The notes beneath the pieces are model-generated. The model worked only from the letters and a program-made list of their open reading frames with translations, was not told the DNA's origin and made no database searches. Positions 32,779 to 39,925 of a stretch of 39,925 nucleotides of DNA are shown here, one piece after another (positions within the stretch are counted from its first letter, which is position 1; the number at the start of each line of letters is the position of its first letter). The stretch spans positions 1 through 39,925 of the forward strand of contig JAAFJT010000038.1 of assembly GCA_013298955.1 (NCBI GenBank), in the 5' to 3' direction. Made by a program: the position numbers and the translations under genes. The stretch comes from Chitinophagales bacterium. GTDB taxonomy: Bacteria > Bacteroidota > Bacteroidia > Chitinophagales > Saprospiraceae.

Positions 32779-34191
32779 ATGTTACATGCTTTACCACTTG
32801 CCTTTCAAAATGCTTTAAAAGCACAATTAGGCGAGCAATATGCTGATTTGGAAGCCGCTTTAACAAGCAATGCGCCTGTATCCATTCGTTATAATCGCAA
32901 AAAAAGGATTCCGATTCCTGCCGCACAAACACCGATTGCTTGGCATCCACAAGGCGTTTATCTGCCGAAACGCCCTGTTTTTACGCTTGACCCTGCTTTT
33001 CATGCGGGCGCGTATTATGTGCAGGAGGCGAGTAGTATGTTTATTGCAGAAGCCTTATGTCAAAGTGTTGATATTGATAAACCATTATCAATCATTGATT
33101 TATGTGCCGCACCGGGTGGCAAAACGACTTTGTTAGCCGATGTCGTTTCGGATGAAAGCGTTATTTTGGCAAACGAAGTGATTAAAAATCGGTTTGATAT
33201 TTTAAAAGAAAATATTCAAAAATGGGGGTATCCGAATGTGCATGCGTTGCGATATGATACCGATGTTTTGAAAAATGGGTTGGAAAATCGCTTTGATGTG
33301 GTCTTGACTGACGCGCCTTGTAGCGGTGAAGGGCTTTTTCGCAAAGACCCTGATGCGATTAAACAATGGTCGCCCGAAAATGTGGCAACTTGCGCCGCAC
33401 GACAAAAGCGGATTTTGGCAAATGCGGTTCATTTGTTGAAAACAGATGGAATTTTGTTATATTCGACGTGTACCTATAACCATTTTGAGAACATGGATAA
33501 TTGTCTATGGTTATGTGAAAACTTTGGATTAACCTCTTGTCCTCTTGAATTGAACCCAGATTGGGGCATTGTAGAGCAACAAAAAGGTATCGAAAAAACG
33601 GGGCAATCCATTTTTGGGTATCAATTTTATCCGCATCGAGTGCAAGGAGAAGGTTTTTTTGTAAGTGTTTTGAAAAAAACAATTTCAATGGAAAAGCCTT
33701 CTAAAATTTCAAAAAAAACGGTTTTTGATTTTAAAAATTTGGCAAAAGTGCCTATTAAGCAAATTGAAGTATTAAAAACGTATTTGGATAAGCCTCATGA
33801 GTTTGATTTTTTTCAAAAACCAACAGGGCAAATTGTTTGTTTCTTGAAAACACAACAAGATTTATTGAAACAAATCACCCATATTTTGCCTTTTCATGGT
33901 TTTGGTTTGGAAATGGGTATTTTTAAAGGACAAGATTTTATACCCACTCATGAATTGGCGTTAAGCACCGCGATTTCTAAAAAACGCCCCTATGTTGATT
34001 TGAATCGGGAACAAGCCTTGTTTTTCTTAAAAAAAGAAAGTCCGACTTTGACCGAAATGCCACCACAAGGCTGGTATTTGGCGCGATATGAAGGGTTGAA
34101 TTTGGGATGGATGAAGGTTTTAAATCATCGCATTAATAATTATTTGCCCAAAGATTTTAAAATCAGAATGAATCTCGATTTTGAGGCTTAA
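32779..34191 (+). CDS. RsmF/Nop2-type rRNA m5C methyltransferase
   Basis: A 470-residue SAM-dependent RNA methyltransferase that puts a methyl group on C5 of cytosine, probably in 16S rRNA. The SAM-binding site is IIDLCAAPGGKTTLLA (about 110-125). The two catalytic-region cysteines are in TDAPCSGEGLFRKDP (motif IV) and YSTCTYNHFENMDN (motif VI). An N-terminal RNA-binding segment ends in YYVQEASSMF. A C-terminal extension (from about 300, with PYVDLNREQALFFLKKE) is like the PUA-like tail of RsmF. The start is the ATG at 32779; the alternative TTG at 32767 is four codons upstream. The exact target base is not certain. Confidence 0.9.
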   Translation: MLHALPLAFQNALKAQLGEQYADLEAALTSNAPVSIRYNRKKRIPIPAAQTPIAWHPQGVYLPKRPVFTLDPAFHAGAYYVQEASSMFIAEALCQSVDIDKPLSIIDLCAAPGGKTTLLADVVSDESVILANEVIKNRFDILKENIQKWGYPNVHALRYDTDVLKNGLENRFDVVLTDAPCSGEGLFRKDPDAIKQWSPENVATCAARQKRILANAVHLLKTDGILLYSTCTYNHFENMDNCLWLCENFGLTSCPLELNPDWGIVEQQKGIEKTGQSIFGYQFYPHRVQGEGFFVSVLKKTISMEKPSKISKKTVFDFKNLAKVPIKQIEVLKTYLDKPHEFDFFQKPTGQIVCFLKTQQDLLKQITHILPFHGFGLEMGIFKGQDFIPTHELALSTAISKKRPYVDLNREQALFFLKKESPTLTEMPPQGWYLARYEGLNLGWMKVLNHRINNYLPKDFKIRMNLDFEA

Positions 34192-34222
34192 AAAACAATA
34201 ACTTATTTAGCGTATTTTCGCT

Positions 34223-34269
34223 AAAAAAGCACTTTTTGACAAATAAAATTTGTCAAAAAGTGCTTTTTT
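34223..34269 (+). terminator. Intrinsic terminator after the RNA methyltransferase gene
   Basis: A perfect 22-base stem (34223-34244 with 34248-34269) and a 3-base loop, beginning AAAAAAGCAC and ending GTGCTTTTTT. A smaller hairpin TTTAGCG/CGCTAAA lies just before it (34206-34224). Together they separate this gene from lpxC-fabZ. Confidence 0.88.
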
Positions 34270-34333
34270 ATTATTTAAATTATTATTAAAATAAAATTTA
34301 TTTAAAAAACATACAACAGTTCACAGGCTTCAT

Positions 34334-34341
34334 TAGCTTTG
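34334..34341 (+). promoter_or_regulatory. -7 box for lpxC-fabZ
   Basis: TAGCTTTG matches TAnnTTTG. The predicted leader of about 60 bases contains the hairpin at 34369-34389. No good -33 TTTG is visible. Confidence 0.5.
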
Positions 34342-34368
34342 CAGCTTAAAATATTACTCTAATTGTGC

Positions 34369-34389
34369 GTTTGGCACCGTTCGCCAAAC
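34369..34389 (+). promoter_or_regulatory. Short hairpin in the lpxC-fabZ leader
   Basis: GTTTGGC (34369-34375) pairs with GCCAAAC (34383-34389), ending 17 bases before the ATG. It could affect ribosome access. A regulatory role is only a possibility. Confidence 0.35.
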
Positions 34390-34406
34390 CTAAATAGCAC
34401 CCTCAG

Positions 34407-35795
34407 ATGAAACAATGTACGCTCAAACAACCTGTAACGGTCTCGGGAGTGGGATTGCATACAGGCGTTGTTGCGACGCTCACGTTCAAGCCCGCAGAAG
34501 TTAATTTCGGTTATAAATTCCAACGAGTGGATTTGCAGGGTTCGCCTGTGATTCCATGCGATTGTAGTAAAGTCGTTTCGACGCGTTATAATACGACGAT
34601 TCAACAAGGTATAGCGCAAGTTTCAACGATAGAGCATGCCCTTTCCGCGCTCAGAGGGCTGGAAATTGACAATGTTTTGATGGAAATCAATGCGATTGAA
34701 GTCCCTATTTTGGATGGTAGTGCCGCCCCTTTTGTAAAAGCATTGTTGAGTGCTGGGATTGTGGCGCAAGACGCGGAACGCGAATATTTTGTGATAACAC
34801 ATCCAATTATCTATCGAGACGAAGCAACGGATACGGAATTATTGGCTTTGCCCGATACGACGTTCAATGTAACTGCCAATATTGATTTTGATTCGCCTGT
34901 TTTGGGACAACAATATGCGCGCATGAAGTCGTTGGAACAGTATGCTACGGAGATTGCTCCTGCGCGCACTTTTACCTTTGTGCATGATTTGGAAAAATTG
35001 TTGGCGCAAAACCTTATCAAAGGCGGCGATTTGGATAATGCAGTGGTGATTGCCGAAAAAGCCATGTCCCAAGTGGAATTAAGTGCTTTGGCAACTAAAT
35101 TGGGCAAGAAAACCCTTGAAATTTCAAAAGCGGGGGTTTTAAATACGGCTCAATTGCGTTTTGAAAACGAGCCATCTCGACATAAATTGTTGGATGTGAT
35201 TGGTGATTTGGCATTGGTTGGGAAACCGATTCAAGGTAAAATTGTTGCGTCGAAGCCTGGACATACGGCAAATGTGGCTTTTGCCAAATTATTGAAAAAA
35301 GAATATTTGGATTGGAAGAAGATTCAAGAAGTGCCTAAATACGACCCTAATCTTAAATCGGTGATGGATGTGAATGCGATTATGAAAAAAATACCACATC
35401 GTTATCCCTTCCTTTTAGTCGATAAAGTGGTGGAAGTCAATAAAAATTATATTGTAAGTATTAAGAATGTGACTATGAATGAACCGTTTTTTCAAGGACA
35501 TTTTCCGGGTAATCCTGTGTTTCCGGGCGTGTTACAATTGGAAGCGATGGCACAAACGGGTGGACTTTTCGTTTTACAAGATATTCCAGATGGAGAAATT
35601 TGGGATACTTATTTTTTGAAAATTGACGGCGGTAAATTTAGAGATAAAGTCTTTCCGGGAGATACGATGGTGATTAAAATGGAATTGTTATCACCGATGC
35701 GGCGGGGTATTGCGTTGATGCGCGGTACGGCGTATGTGGGTAATCGCCTTGTCTCCGAAGCTGAACTGACGGCTTTTGTGCAAAAAAGAGGGTAA
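34407..35795 (+). CDS. lpxC-fabZ: Bifunctional UDP-3-O-acyl-GlcNAc deacetylase / 3-hydroxyacyl-ACP dehydratase
   Basis: A 462-residue fusion, the usual arrangement in Bacteroidota. Residues 1 to about 305 are LpxC, the committed deacetylase of lipid A synthesis: VGLHTG at 15-20, the zinc ligands His77 (TIEHALSAL) and His259/Asp263 (RHKLLDVIGD), and KPGHTANV near 283-290. Residues about 316-462 are FabZ, the dehydratase of fatty acid elongation: IPHRYPFLLVDK with His331, FFQGHFPGNPVFPGVLQLEAMAQ with the catalytic Glu379. The fusion ties lipid A and fatty acid synthesis, which compete for the same hydroxyacyl-ACP. No lpxD, lpxA or lpxB is adjacent in the window. Confidence 0.97.
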   Translation: MKQCTLKQPVTVSGVGLHTGVVATLTFKPAEVNFGYKFQRVDLQGSPVIPCDCSKVVSTRYNTTIQQGIAQVSTIEHALSALRGLEIDNVLMEINAIEVPILDGSAAPFVKALLSAGIVAQDAEREYFVITHPIIYRDEATDTELLALPDTTFNVTANIDFDSPVLGQQYARMKSLEQYATEIAPARTFTFVHDLEKLLAQNLIKGGDLDNAVVIAEKAMSQVELSALATKLGKKTLEISKAGVLNTAQLRFENEPSRHKLLDVIGDLALVGKPIQGKIVASKPGHTANVAFAKLLKKEYLDWKKIQEVPKYDPNLKSVMDVNAIMKKIPHRYPFLLVDKVVEVNKNYIVSIKNVTMNEPFFQGHFPGNPVFPGVLQLEAMAQTGGLFVLQDIPDGEIWDTYFLKIDGGKFRDKVFPGDTMVIKMELLSPMRRGIALMRGTAYVGNRLVSEAELTAFVQKRG

Positions 35796-35825
35796 TTTTT
35801 TTTGAATCAAGAATAGGGGATTTTT

Positions 35826-35881
35826 AGCAAGGAAGTATTTGTTTGCTTTTTTATCAAAAAGCAAACAAATACTTCCTTGCT
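35826..35881. terminator. Bidirectional hairpin terminator between lpxC-fabZ and the GNAT gene
   Basis: A perfect 26-base stem (35826-35851 with 35856-35881) and a 4-base loop, with T tracts at the stem top. It lies between convergent genes. Its sequence is unrelated to the repeat families. Confidence 0.88.
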
Positions 35882-35894
35882 GATTCTCGTTCAG

Positions 35895-36548
35895 TTATAC
35901 TTTTTTAGAAGCATCTAAAACCATTAAAAGACCTGCATTCCCACATTTGGGGTCTTGCAAGTAATTGTGTATAACGCGAATCCATTCAAAACCAATTTTT
36001 TGTTGCACATTTACAGTTGGGTCTTTTAGGCGACCTGCAAGTAACTCTTGATAGTAAGCATCAACCGTCATCTTGTGTTGGTGGTTGTGATAACCATTGA
36101 GCATACCGACTGTTAACTGTCCCTTCAAACCCAAAGTATGACAGGTCTCTTGTCGAGCGCGATACATGGCGCGTGCCAAACCCTGCCCGCGATATGCAGG
36201 ATGCACTCCAATATCCATCCCATACAGCCAATCGCCATCAGGTTCATGTGAAGTCATCCACAATCCCTCCGAAATATCTAAAAAAGTATGGTCTTCTAAG
36301 GCATAATGATAGCGAATCGTTGAACTCATACCAATGACTTTGTTCCCGTCTAAGAGTACAAATTGCCCTGCTGGAAAAAGTTCGATATGTTTTAAGTAAT
36401 GTCTTTCGCGCATAATTTCATCCTCAGCAAGGGTTGGAAAAACGATTTTTTGCAATTTTTCTAAATCCTTGCAATGATGGGGTTGCGAATTTTGTAACAC
36501 GTATCCTTGTTTCAAGACTTTGTGGTACAATACATTTGTGTAATTCAT
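35895..36548 (-). CDS. GNAT-family N-acetyltransferase
   Basis: A 217-residue acetyltransferase of the Gcn5-related fold. The acetyl-CoA binding motif A is YGMDIGVHPAYRGQGLARAMY (about residues 109-129; RGQGLA holds the pyrophosphate loop). An upstream strand with GQFVLLDGNKVIGM and a downstream NGYHNHQHKMTVDAYYQELLAGR are as expected for one of the longer GNAT subfamilies, which in some bacteria are fused to a nitrilase domain; here it is stand-alone. The substrate is unknown. The start is the ATG at 36548. A hairpin and a GGAGGGTTT repeat lie upstream. Confidence 0.85.
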   Translation of the reverse strand: MNYTNVLYHKVLKQGYVLQNSQPHHCKDLEKLQKIVFPTLAEDEIMRERHYLKHIELFPAGQFVLLDGNKVIGMSSTIRYHYALEDHTFLDISEGLWMTSHEPDGDWLYGMDIGVHPAYRGQGLARAMYRARQETCHTLGLKGQLTVGMLNGYHNHQHKMTVDAYYQELLAGRLKDPTVNVQQKIGFEWIRVIHNYLQDPKCGNAGLLMVLDASKKV

Positions 36549-36577
36549 AATTTGATAAATAAGATTGGGTTAAAATA

Positions 36578-36612
36578 AAAACGTCGCAGGAATGAGTTGC
36601 CAGCGACGTTTT
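36578..36612. terminator. Hairpin downstream of the T9SS type A gene
   Basis: AAAACGTCGC (36578-36587) pairs with GCGACGTTTT (36603-36612), a 10-base perfect stem with a 15-base loop. On the minus strand it follows the T9SS gene and the next repeat, so it may finish that transcript or sit in the GNAT leader. Confidence 0.55.
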
Positions 36613-36627
36613 AAACGCATGTTGTAT

Positions 36628-36660
36628 AACCTTTGGAGGGTTTGAAACCCTCCAAAGGTT
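36628..36660. repeat. GGAGGGTTT-family inverted repeat
   Basis: A 16-base perfect stem (36628-36643 with 36645-36660) around a single G; core AACCTTTGGAGGGTTT. It is 7 bases from the stop codon of the T9SS type A gene (36668). The flank TTTAGTAT resembles the outer arm of the element at 17-168. Confidence 0.88.
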
Positions 36661-36667
36661 TAGTATT

Positions 36668-39600
36668 CTACTGATCCATTTTTACGATTTTTTGTAAACC
36701 GATTTTACGATGATTCACTTGTGCGTGAATGATGTAAATTCCTGTATTCCAATTACTGGTATTGATATTCAACGTTTTATCGGTCAATGCCGTTCGGAAA
36801 ACTTCTTTGCCGAGTGCATCCAATACGCTGATATAATCACCCGTTTTGAAAACCAAATTCGTATCTTCAAAACGAATCATTAGGTTATCAGAGACTGGAT
36901 TGGGAGCCATCGTCACTTTCAACGCATTGTCAATATCCGATGCACCCACTCGGGTTAACCGAATCTGCTGAGTCGAAATGGCTCTACAACCTGCTGCATT
37001 TGTCGTCGTTAACGTGACCGTATAGTTGCCATTTGCAGTGTAAGCGGTTGTTGGATGCGTTGCAGTCGAAGTTTGACCATTGCCAAAACTCCAATTATAC
37101 GTACTACCACCACCTGATAAATTCGTAAATGCAACATTACTGCCCCCAATCGTTGCTGAAAAAGAAGCCGTTGGTATTGGATTAACGATAATCAAAGTCG
37201 TAGCCGTTGCATTACAACCTGCGGCATTCGATACCATCACTTGATAAGTGCCTGTTGTCCGCACAACCAACGTAGAATCGCTTGAACCAGTATTCCATTT
37301 GAATGCAATGCCTGTTCGCGCCGTCAATTTTACGCTATCGCCTTGACACAAATTCAACCCACCATTAGACGTAATCGAAGGCGTTGGCAAAGTAGCCGTT
37401 GTATCCGTAGTGACTTTGACAGGGGTTGAAAACGCATTCACAGTATCACAAGCCACTCGACAACGATAGAACGTTGTATAATTTTGAGTCGTTTGATAAA
37501 CAGCCGCATTTGCGCCCGCAATATTGTTCCAAACCGCACTATCCGCCGAAGATTGCCATTGATACCGTTGAGAAACATGCGTAGAAGCCGCACTCAACGA
37601 TACATTCACATTATTGCGCCGACAAACCGCCGTTTGAGCTGCCACCGTAACGCCTGCATTCGGTACCGCTACGATTTTCAAATTATCAACGCCTATATCC
37701 GATACGCCAAAATCACTTTTAGCATTGAAACGAATGATAGCTATGCCTGCTGCGTTGGTTGTAAATACTTTGTTAGACCAAGTTGCGGACGTACCAGCTC
37801 CACCAATAAGGCTAAATGTAAGCCCATTATCGGTCGAAATCAACATTTTAAGCGAATCCGAACCACTTGTATTCACATAGTCAAATGAAATTCGTTTTTG
37901 ACCTTCTCCTGACAAGTCTGCAAATAAATCTAAATTTCCAATCGCGCCCGTAGCTGCTTGGTACGAGTGGAAACGAGCCGAATGCGCCCCTGTCGTAAAA
38001 GCAGGGCTGTAAGTTCCTAACGTTACATTCGTCCAACGTCCTGTTGCTTGTTGGTCTTCGCGCCGCCAAGATGCTTCGCCCACAGAAGGCGTATTCAACC
38101 ATTCCAACGCAGGTGCATCATTGCTTGCTCCGTCTCTGGCACATTGAGTAGCCCAAGTTTCAAAATCTTGCGTATAAGGCAATTGAACCGTTTGGGGAGC
38201 CAACGTCAATACGGTCATCGTATTCGTTTGCGTACTCATGCTGTTATTGCCACAACCAACCGTCATGCGAATAAGGGTTGTTGAAACAATCGAATCCGTT
38301 GAGTAATAAGTACTTGCAGCGTTGGCTGCTGTTTGCCAGCTTCTACCACCATCTTTGGAATATTCCCATTTATAAGCAATTCCTTGTCCAAAAGTAGCTC
38401 CTGTTGCTGTTAAATTGAGGCGTGTGCCGGGACAAATAACCGTTTGTGGAGGCAACGTTCCTGCAACTGGGGCGGTTTGGCAACTTGCGGCAATCGTCAA
38501 ATTATCAATCCCAATATCCGTTGTACCAAAATCAGAAGTGGCTTCAAAACGGATAATGGCGTAACCATAAGTAGAAGTCAAATGAATGAATTGGCGCGTC
38601 CAAGTAGCGGCTGTTTTCAAGGTAGTGCCAATCGGTCTGAAAGAACTACCGCCATTTTCAGAAAGCAATACGCGTAACGTATCCGTTCCACTCGTATTAA
38701 TGTAGTCAAATGCCATTTCTTTTGCGCCCGGCGCGGATAAGTCAATGTATAAATCCATCGTTCCTTGTCCTGCCGTAGGTGCATTATAAGCATTAAAGCG
38801 TGCTGAATAACTGCCCGCAGACGATACAGGCGTGTATGCCCCAGCTAAACTGACCCAACCACCCGTAGATTGTCCTTGGTCGGAACGCCGCCAGCTGGTT
38901 GCACCTGAAACGGGTTTCACCAACCAAGCCGCACTGGGTGCGTCCGAAGAAAACGAGCCTCTGGCACATTGCGTTATCCAACTTTCAAAACTTTCGCTGA
39001 AGGGTAAAACCGCAGGGATTGGAGCCGTTATCAAAACATTGATGACATTTCCAACAGCCGAATCGCCTGAATAACCACATTTTACTTTCAACCGATATTT
39101 AGAATCCGCATTCAAAACAGGGGTTATATAAGTCGGTCCATTTGCCGTTCCTGTTGCAATCGTCCAAATCGTACCATTGGTTGATTGTTCCCATTGGTAA
39201 GTCGAACCTGCGTCAATCGTCACGCCTGTGGGTGCTAAAAACGTACTCGTGCCTCCACAAGCAAACGCTGTTGGCGCAGTACCTGCACTGGGTGCGCCCA
39301 CACAAGAACCCACTACCATCAAATTATCAACACCAATATCTGAAAAACCAAAATCTGCCGTTCCTTCCAAACGCAAAACGGCTGTTGTCGAAGTCGTTGA
39401 TAAAGTATAAGATTTGCGTATCCATGTGGTCGCGGTTGCAATGGTTTCCAAAGTCGTCCAAGTCGTACCAGCATCTGTGGATAATTGGACTTTCAAAACA
39501 TCCGTTCCACTCGCATTAATATAGTCAAATGCAAACAATTTATCGCCTGAACGACTTAAATTGACATAAAAATCTAAGCTACCTTTGCTACCATTCGCGC

Positions 39601-39925
39601 CATCATAGGAGTGAAAACGCGCTGAATAGCTGCCTGATGTGGAGGCAGGCGTATAACTACCAAAATTGGAACCCCATACCGCATTTGCGCCTTGGTCATT
39701 CCGTCTCCAAGAAGTATTACCTGTGGTAGGCGTTGCATACCAATAGGTATCGGGCGCATCATTCGAGGCGGTACCTGATGCACATTGGGTCATCCAGCTT
39801 TCAAAATCTTGCACATATGGAATCGAAGCATATTGCGGCGTATTGACTGCAACGCTCAATACATTTCCATAAGTCACTTCATTGCTGTAAGAACAACTGA
39901 CTTTTAAACGATACTGAACCGAAGC
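36668..39925 (-). CDS. Large T9SS type A surface protein, three ~273-residue repeats (5' end outside window)
   Basis: The reading frame is open to the right edge, so the N-terminus is missing; 1085 residues are visible and no start should be assigned here. Three tandem repeats of about 273 residues begin at DFESW/SFESW/DFETW (about 39, 312 and 586 of the fragment). Each has a jelly-roll, MAM-like domain (W-R-R-x-D-Q, YSARF/HSARF, FDYINTSGTD, DIGVDNL) and an Ig-like domain with two Cys. An extra Ig-like domain (about 843-915), a PKD domain (FTNLSGGGSTYNWSFGNGQT) and the type A sorting domain (APNPVSDNLMIRFED to IGLQKIVKMDQ) finish it. The sorting domain predicts export by T9SS and surface attachment; the role could be adhesion or a carbohydrate-binding scaffold. 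No catalytic motif is seen. Confidence 0.9.
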   Translation of the reverse strand, partial: ASVQYRLKVSCSYSNEVTYGNVLSVAVNTPQYASIPYVQDFESWMTQCASGTASNDAPDTYWYATPTTGNTSWRRNDQGANAVWGSNFGSYTPASTSGSYSARFHSYDGANGSKGSLDFYVNLSRSGDKLFAFDYINASGTDVLKVQLSTDAGTTWTTLETIATATTWIRKSYTLSTTSTTAVLRLEGTADFGFSDIGVDNLMVVGSCVGAPSAGTAPTAFACGGTSTFLAPTGVTIDAGSTYQWEQSTNGTIWTIATGTANGPTYITPVLNADSKYRLKVKCGYSGDSAVGNVINVLITAPIPAVLPFSESFESWITQCARGSFSSDAPSAAWLVKPVSGATSWRRSDQGQSTGGWVSLAGAYTPVSSAGSYSARFNAYNAPTAGQGTMDLYIDLSAPGAKEMAFDYINTSGTDTLRVLLSENGGSSFRPIGTTLKTAATWTRQFIHLTSTYGYAIIRFEATSDFGTTDIGIDNLTIAASCQTAPVAGTLPPQTVICPGTRLNLTATGATFGQGIAYKWEYSKDGGRSWQTAANAASTYYSTDSIVSTTLIRMTVGCGNNSMSTQTNTMTVLTLAPQTVQLPYTQDFETWATQCARDGASNDAPALEWLNTPSVGEASWRREDQQATGRWTNVTLGTYSPAFTTGAHSARFHSYQAATGAIGNLDLFADLSGEGQKRISFDYVNTSGSDSLKMLISTDNGLTFSLIGGAGTSATWSNKVFTTNAAGIAIIRFNAKSDFGVSDIGVDNLKIVAVPNAGVTVAAQTAVCRRNNVNVSLSAASTHVSQRYQWQSSADSAVWNNIAGANAAVYQTTQNYTTFYRCRVACDTVNAFSTPVKVTTDTTATLPTPSITSNGGLNLCQGDSVKLTARTGIAFKWNTGSSDSTLVVRTTGTYQVMVSNAAGCNATATTLIIVNPIPTASFSATIGGSNVAFTNLSGGGSTYNWSFGNGQTSTATHPTTAYTANGNYTVTLTTTNAAGCRAISTQQIRLTRVGASDIDNALKVTMAPNPVSDNLMIRFEDTNLVFKTGDYISVLDALGKEVFRTALTDKTLNINTSNWNTGIYIIHAQVNHRKIGLQKIVKMDQ

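Noticed and set aside
1-39925. tRNA or rRNA genes
   Set aside because: By eye I found no cloverleaf with a TTCRANNCC-type arm in the gaps, and no rRNA-like sequence. A covariance search would be needed for certainty.

Overview
The window looks like chromosomal DNA of a Bacteroidota bacterium, probably of the Saprospirales/Chitinophagales kind. The support is: a fused lpxC-fabZ gene; two surface proteins with type IX secretion (T9SS) sorting domains, one type A and one type B with an SprB-like repeat; a TonB-dependent receptor; short AT-rich promoters of the Bacteroidota form TAnnTTTG; and moderate AT richness. Genus assignment is inference. I see no rRNA, tRNA, CRISPR array, transposase or phage gene. 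The gene content is mostly core metabolism with an ordinary layout.

Layout. 1-3440: a minus-strand operon (small membrane protein, PstS-like binding protein, TPR protein). 3579-6436: glgA, a deoxynucleoside kinase (dnk) overlapping glgA by 4 bases, and folK, all minus. 6586-8343: a secreted GH13 glucosidase lipoprotein, divergent from folK. 8583-10532: a Spo0M-like protein and a DUF3810 membrane metallopeptidase-like protein, minus. 10562-11605: a degenerate thioredoxin-fold lipoprotein and trxA, plus. 12054-15842: glpF, glpD and selD, minus. 16277-22445: a BioD/DRTGG P-loop protein, msrB, malic enzyme, an unknown exported protein, argH and ribH, plus. 22500-23999: a GH3-family enzyme, minus. 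24096-28542: lepA and a type B T9SS propeller protein, plus. 28913-32689: a TonB-dependent receptor and a UbiD-family decarboxylase, minus. 32779-35795: an RsmF/Nop2-type methyltransferase and lpxC-fabZ, plus. 35895-39925: a GNAT acetyltransferase and a large repeat-built T9SS type A protein that runs off the right edge, minus.

How genes work together. glpF and glpD form a glycerol uptake and oxidation pair. The PstS-like and TPR proteins resemble an envelope operon usually tied to TonB/ExbBD. glgA (glycogen) and the GH13 glucosidase (external oligosaccharide) are both glucan enzymes, but lie in separate transcription units.

The most unusual feature is a set of long inverted repeats at gene 3' ends. 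At least four sequence families are visible: AACGCGGATGACGCGGAT-like, GGAGGGTTT-like, ACACATAGG-like and GGATTCATT-like. Three of them are built from roughly 9-base words. Several loci have one left arm and two to six copies of the right arm or its end, and always on the same side. Every convergent gene pair has an inverted repeat or simple hairpin between the genes, and none of the five divergent intergenic gaps has one of these family repeats. I read this as a dispersed, self-homogenising set of 3'-end hairpins, possibly terminators or mRNA stabilisers. This is the best candidate here for something undescribed.
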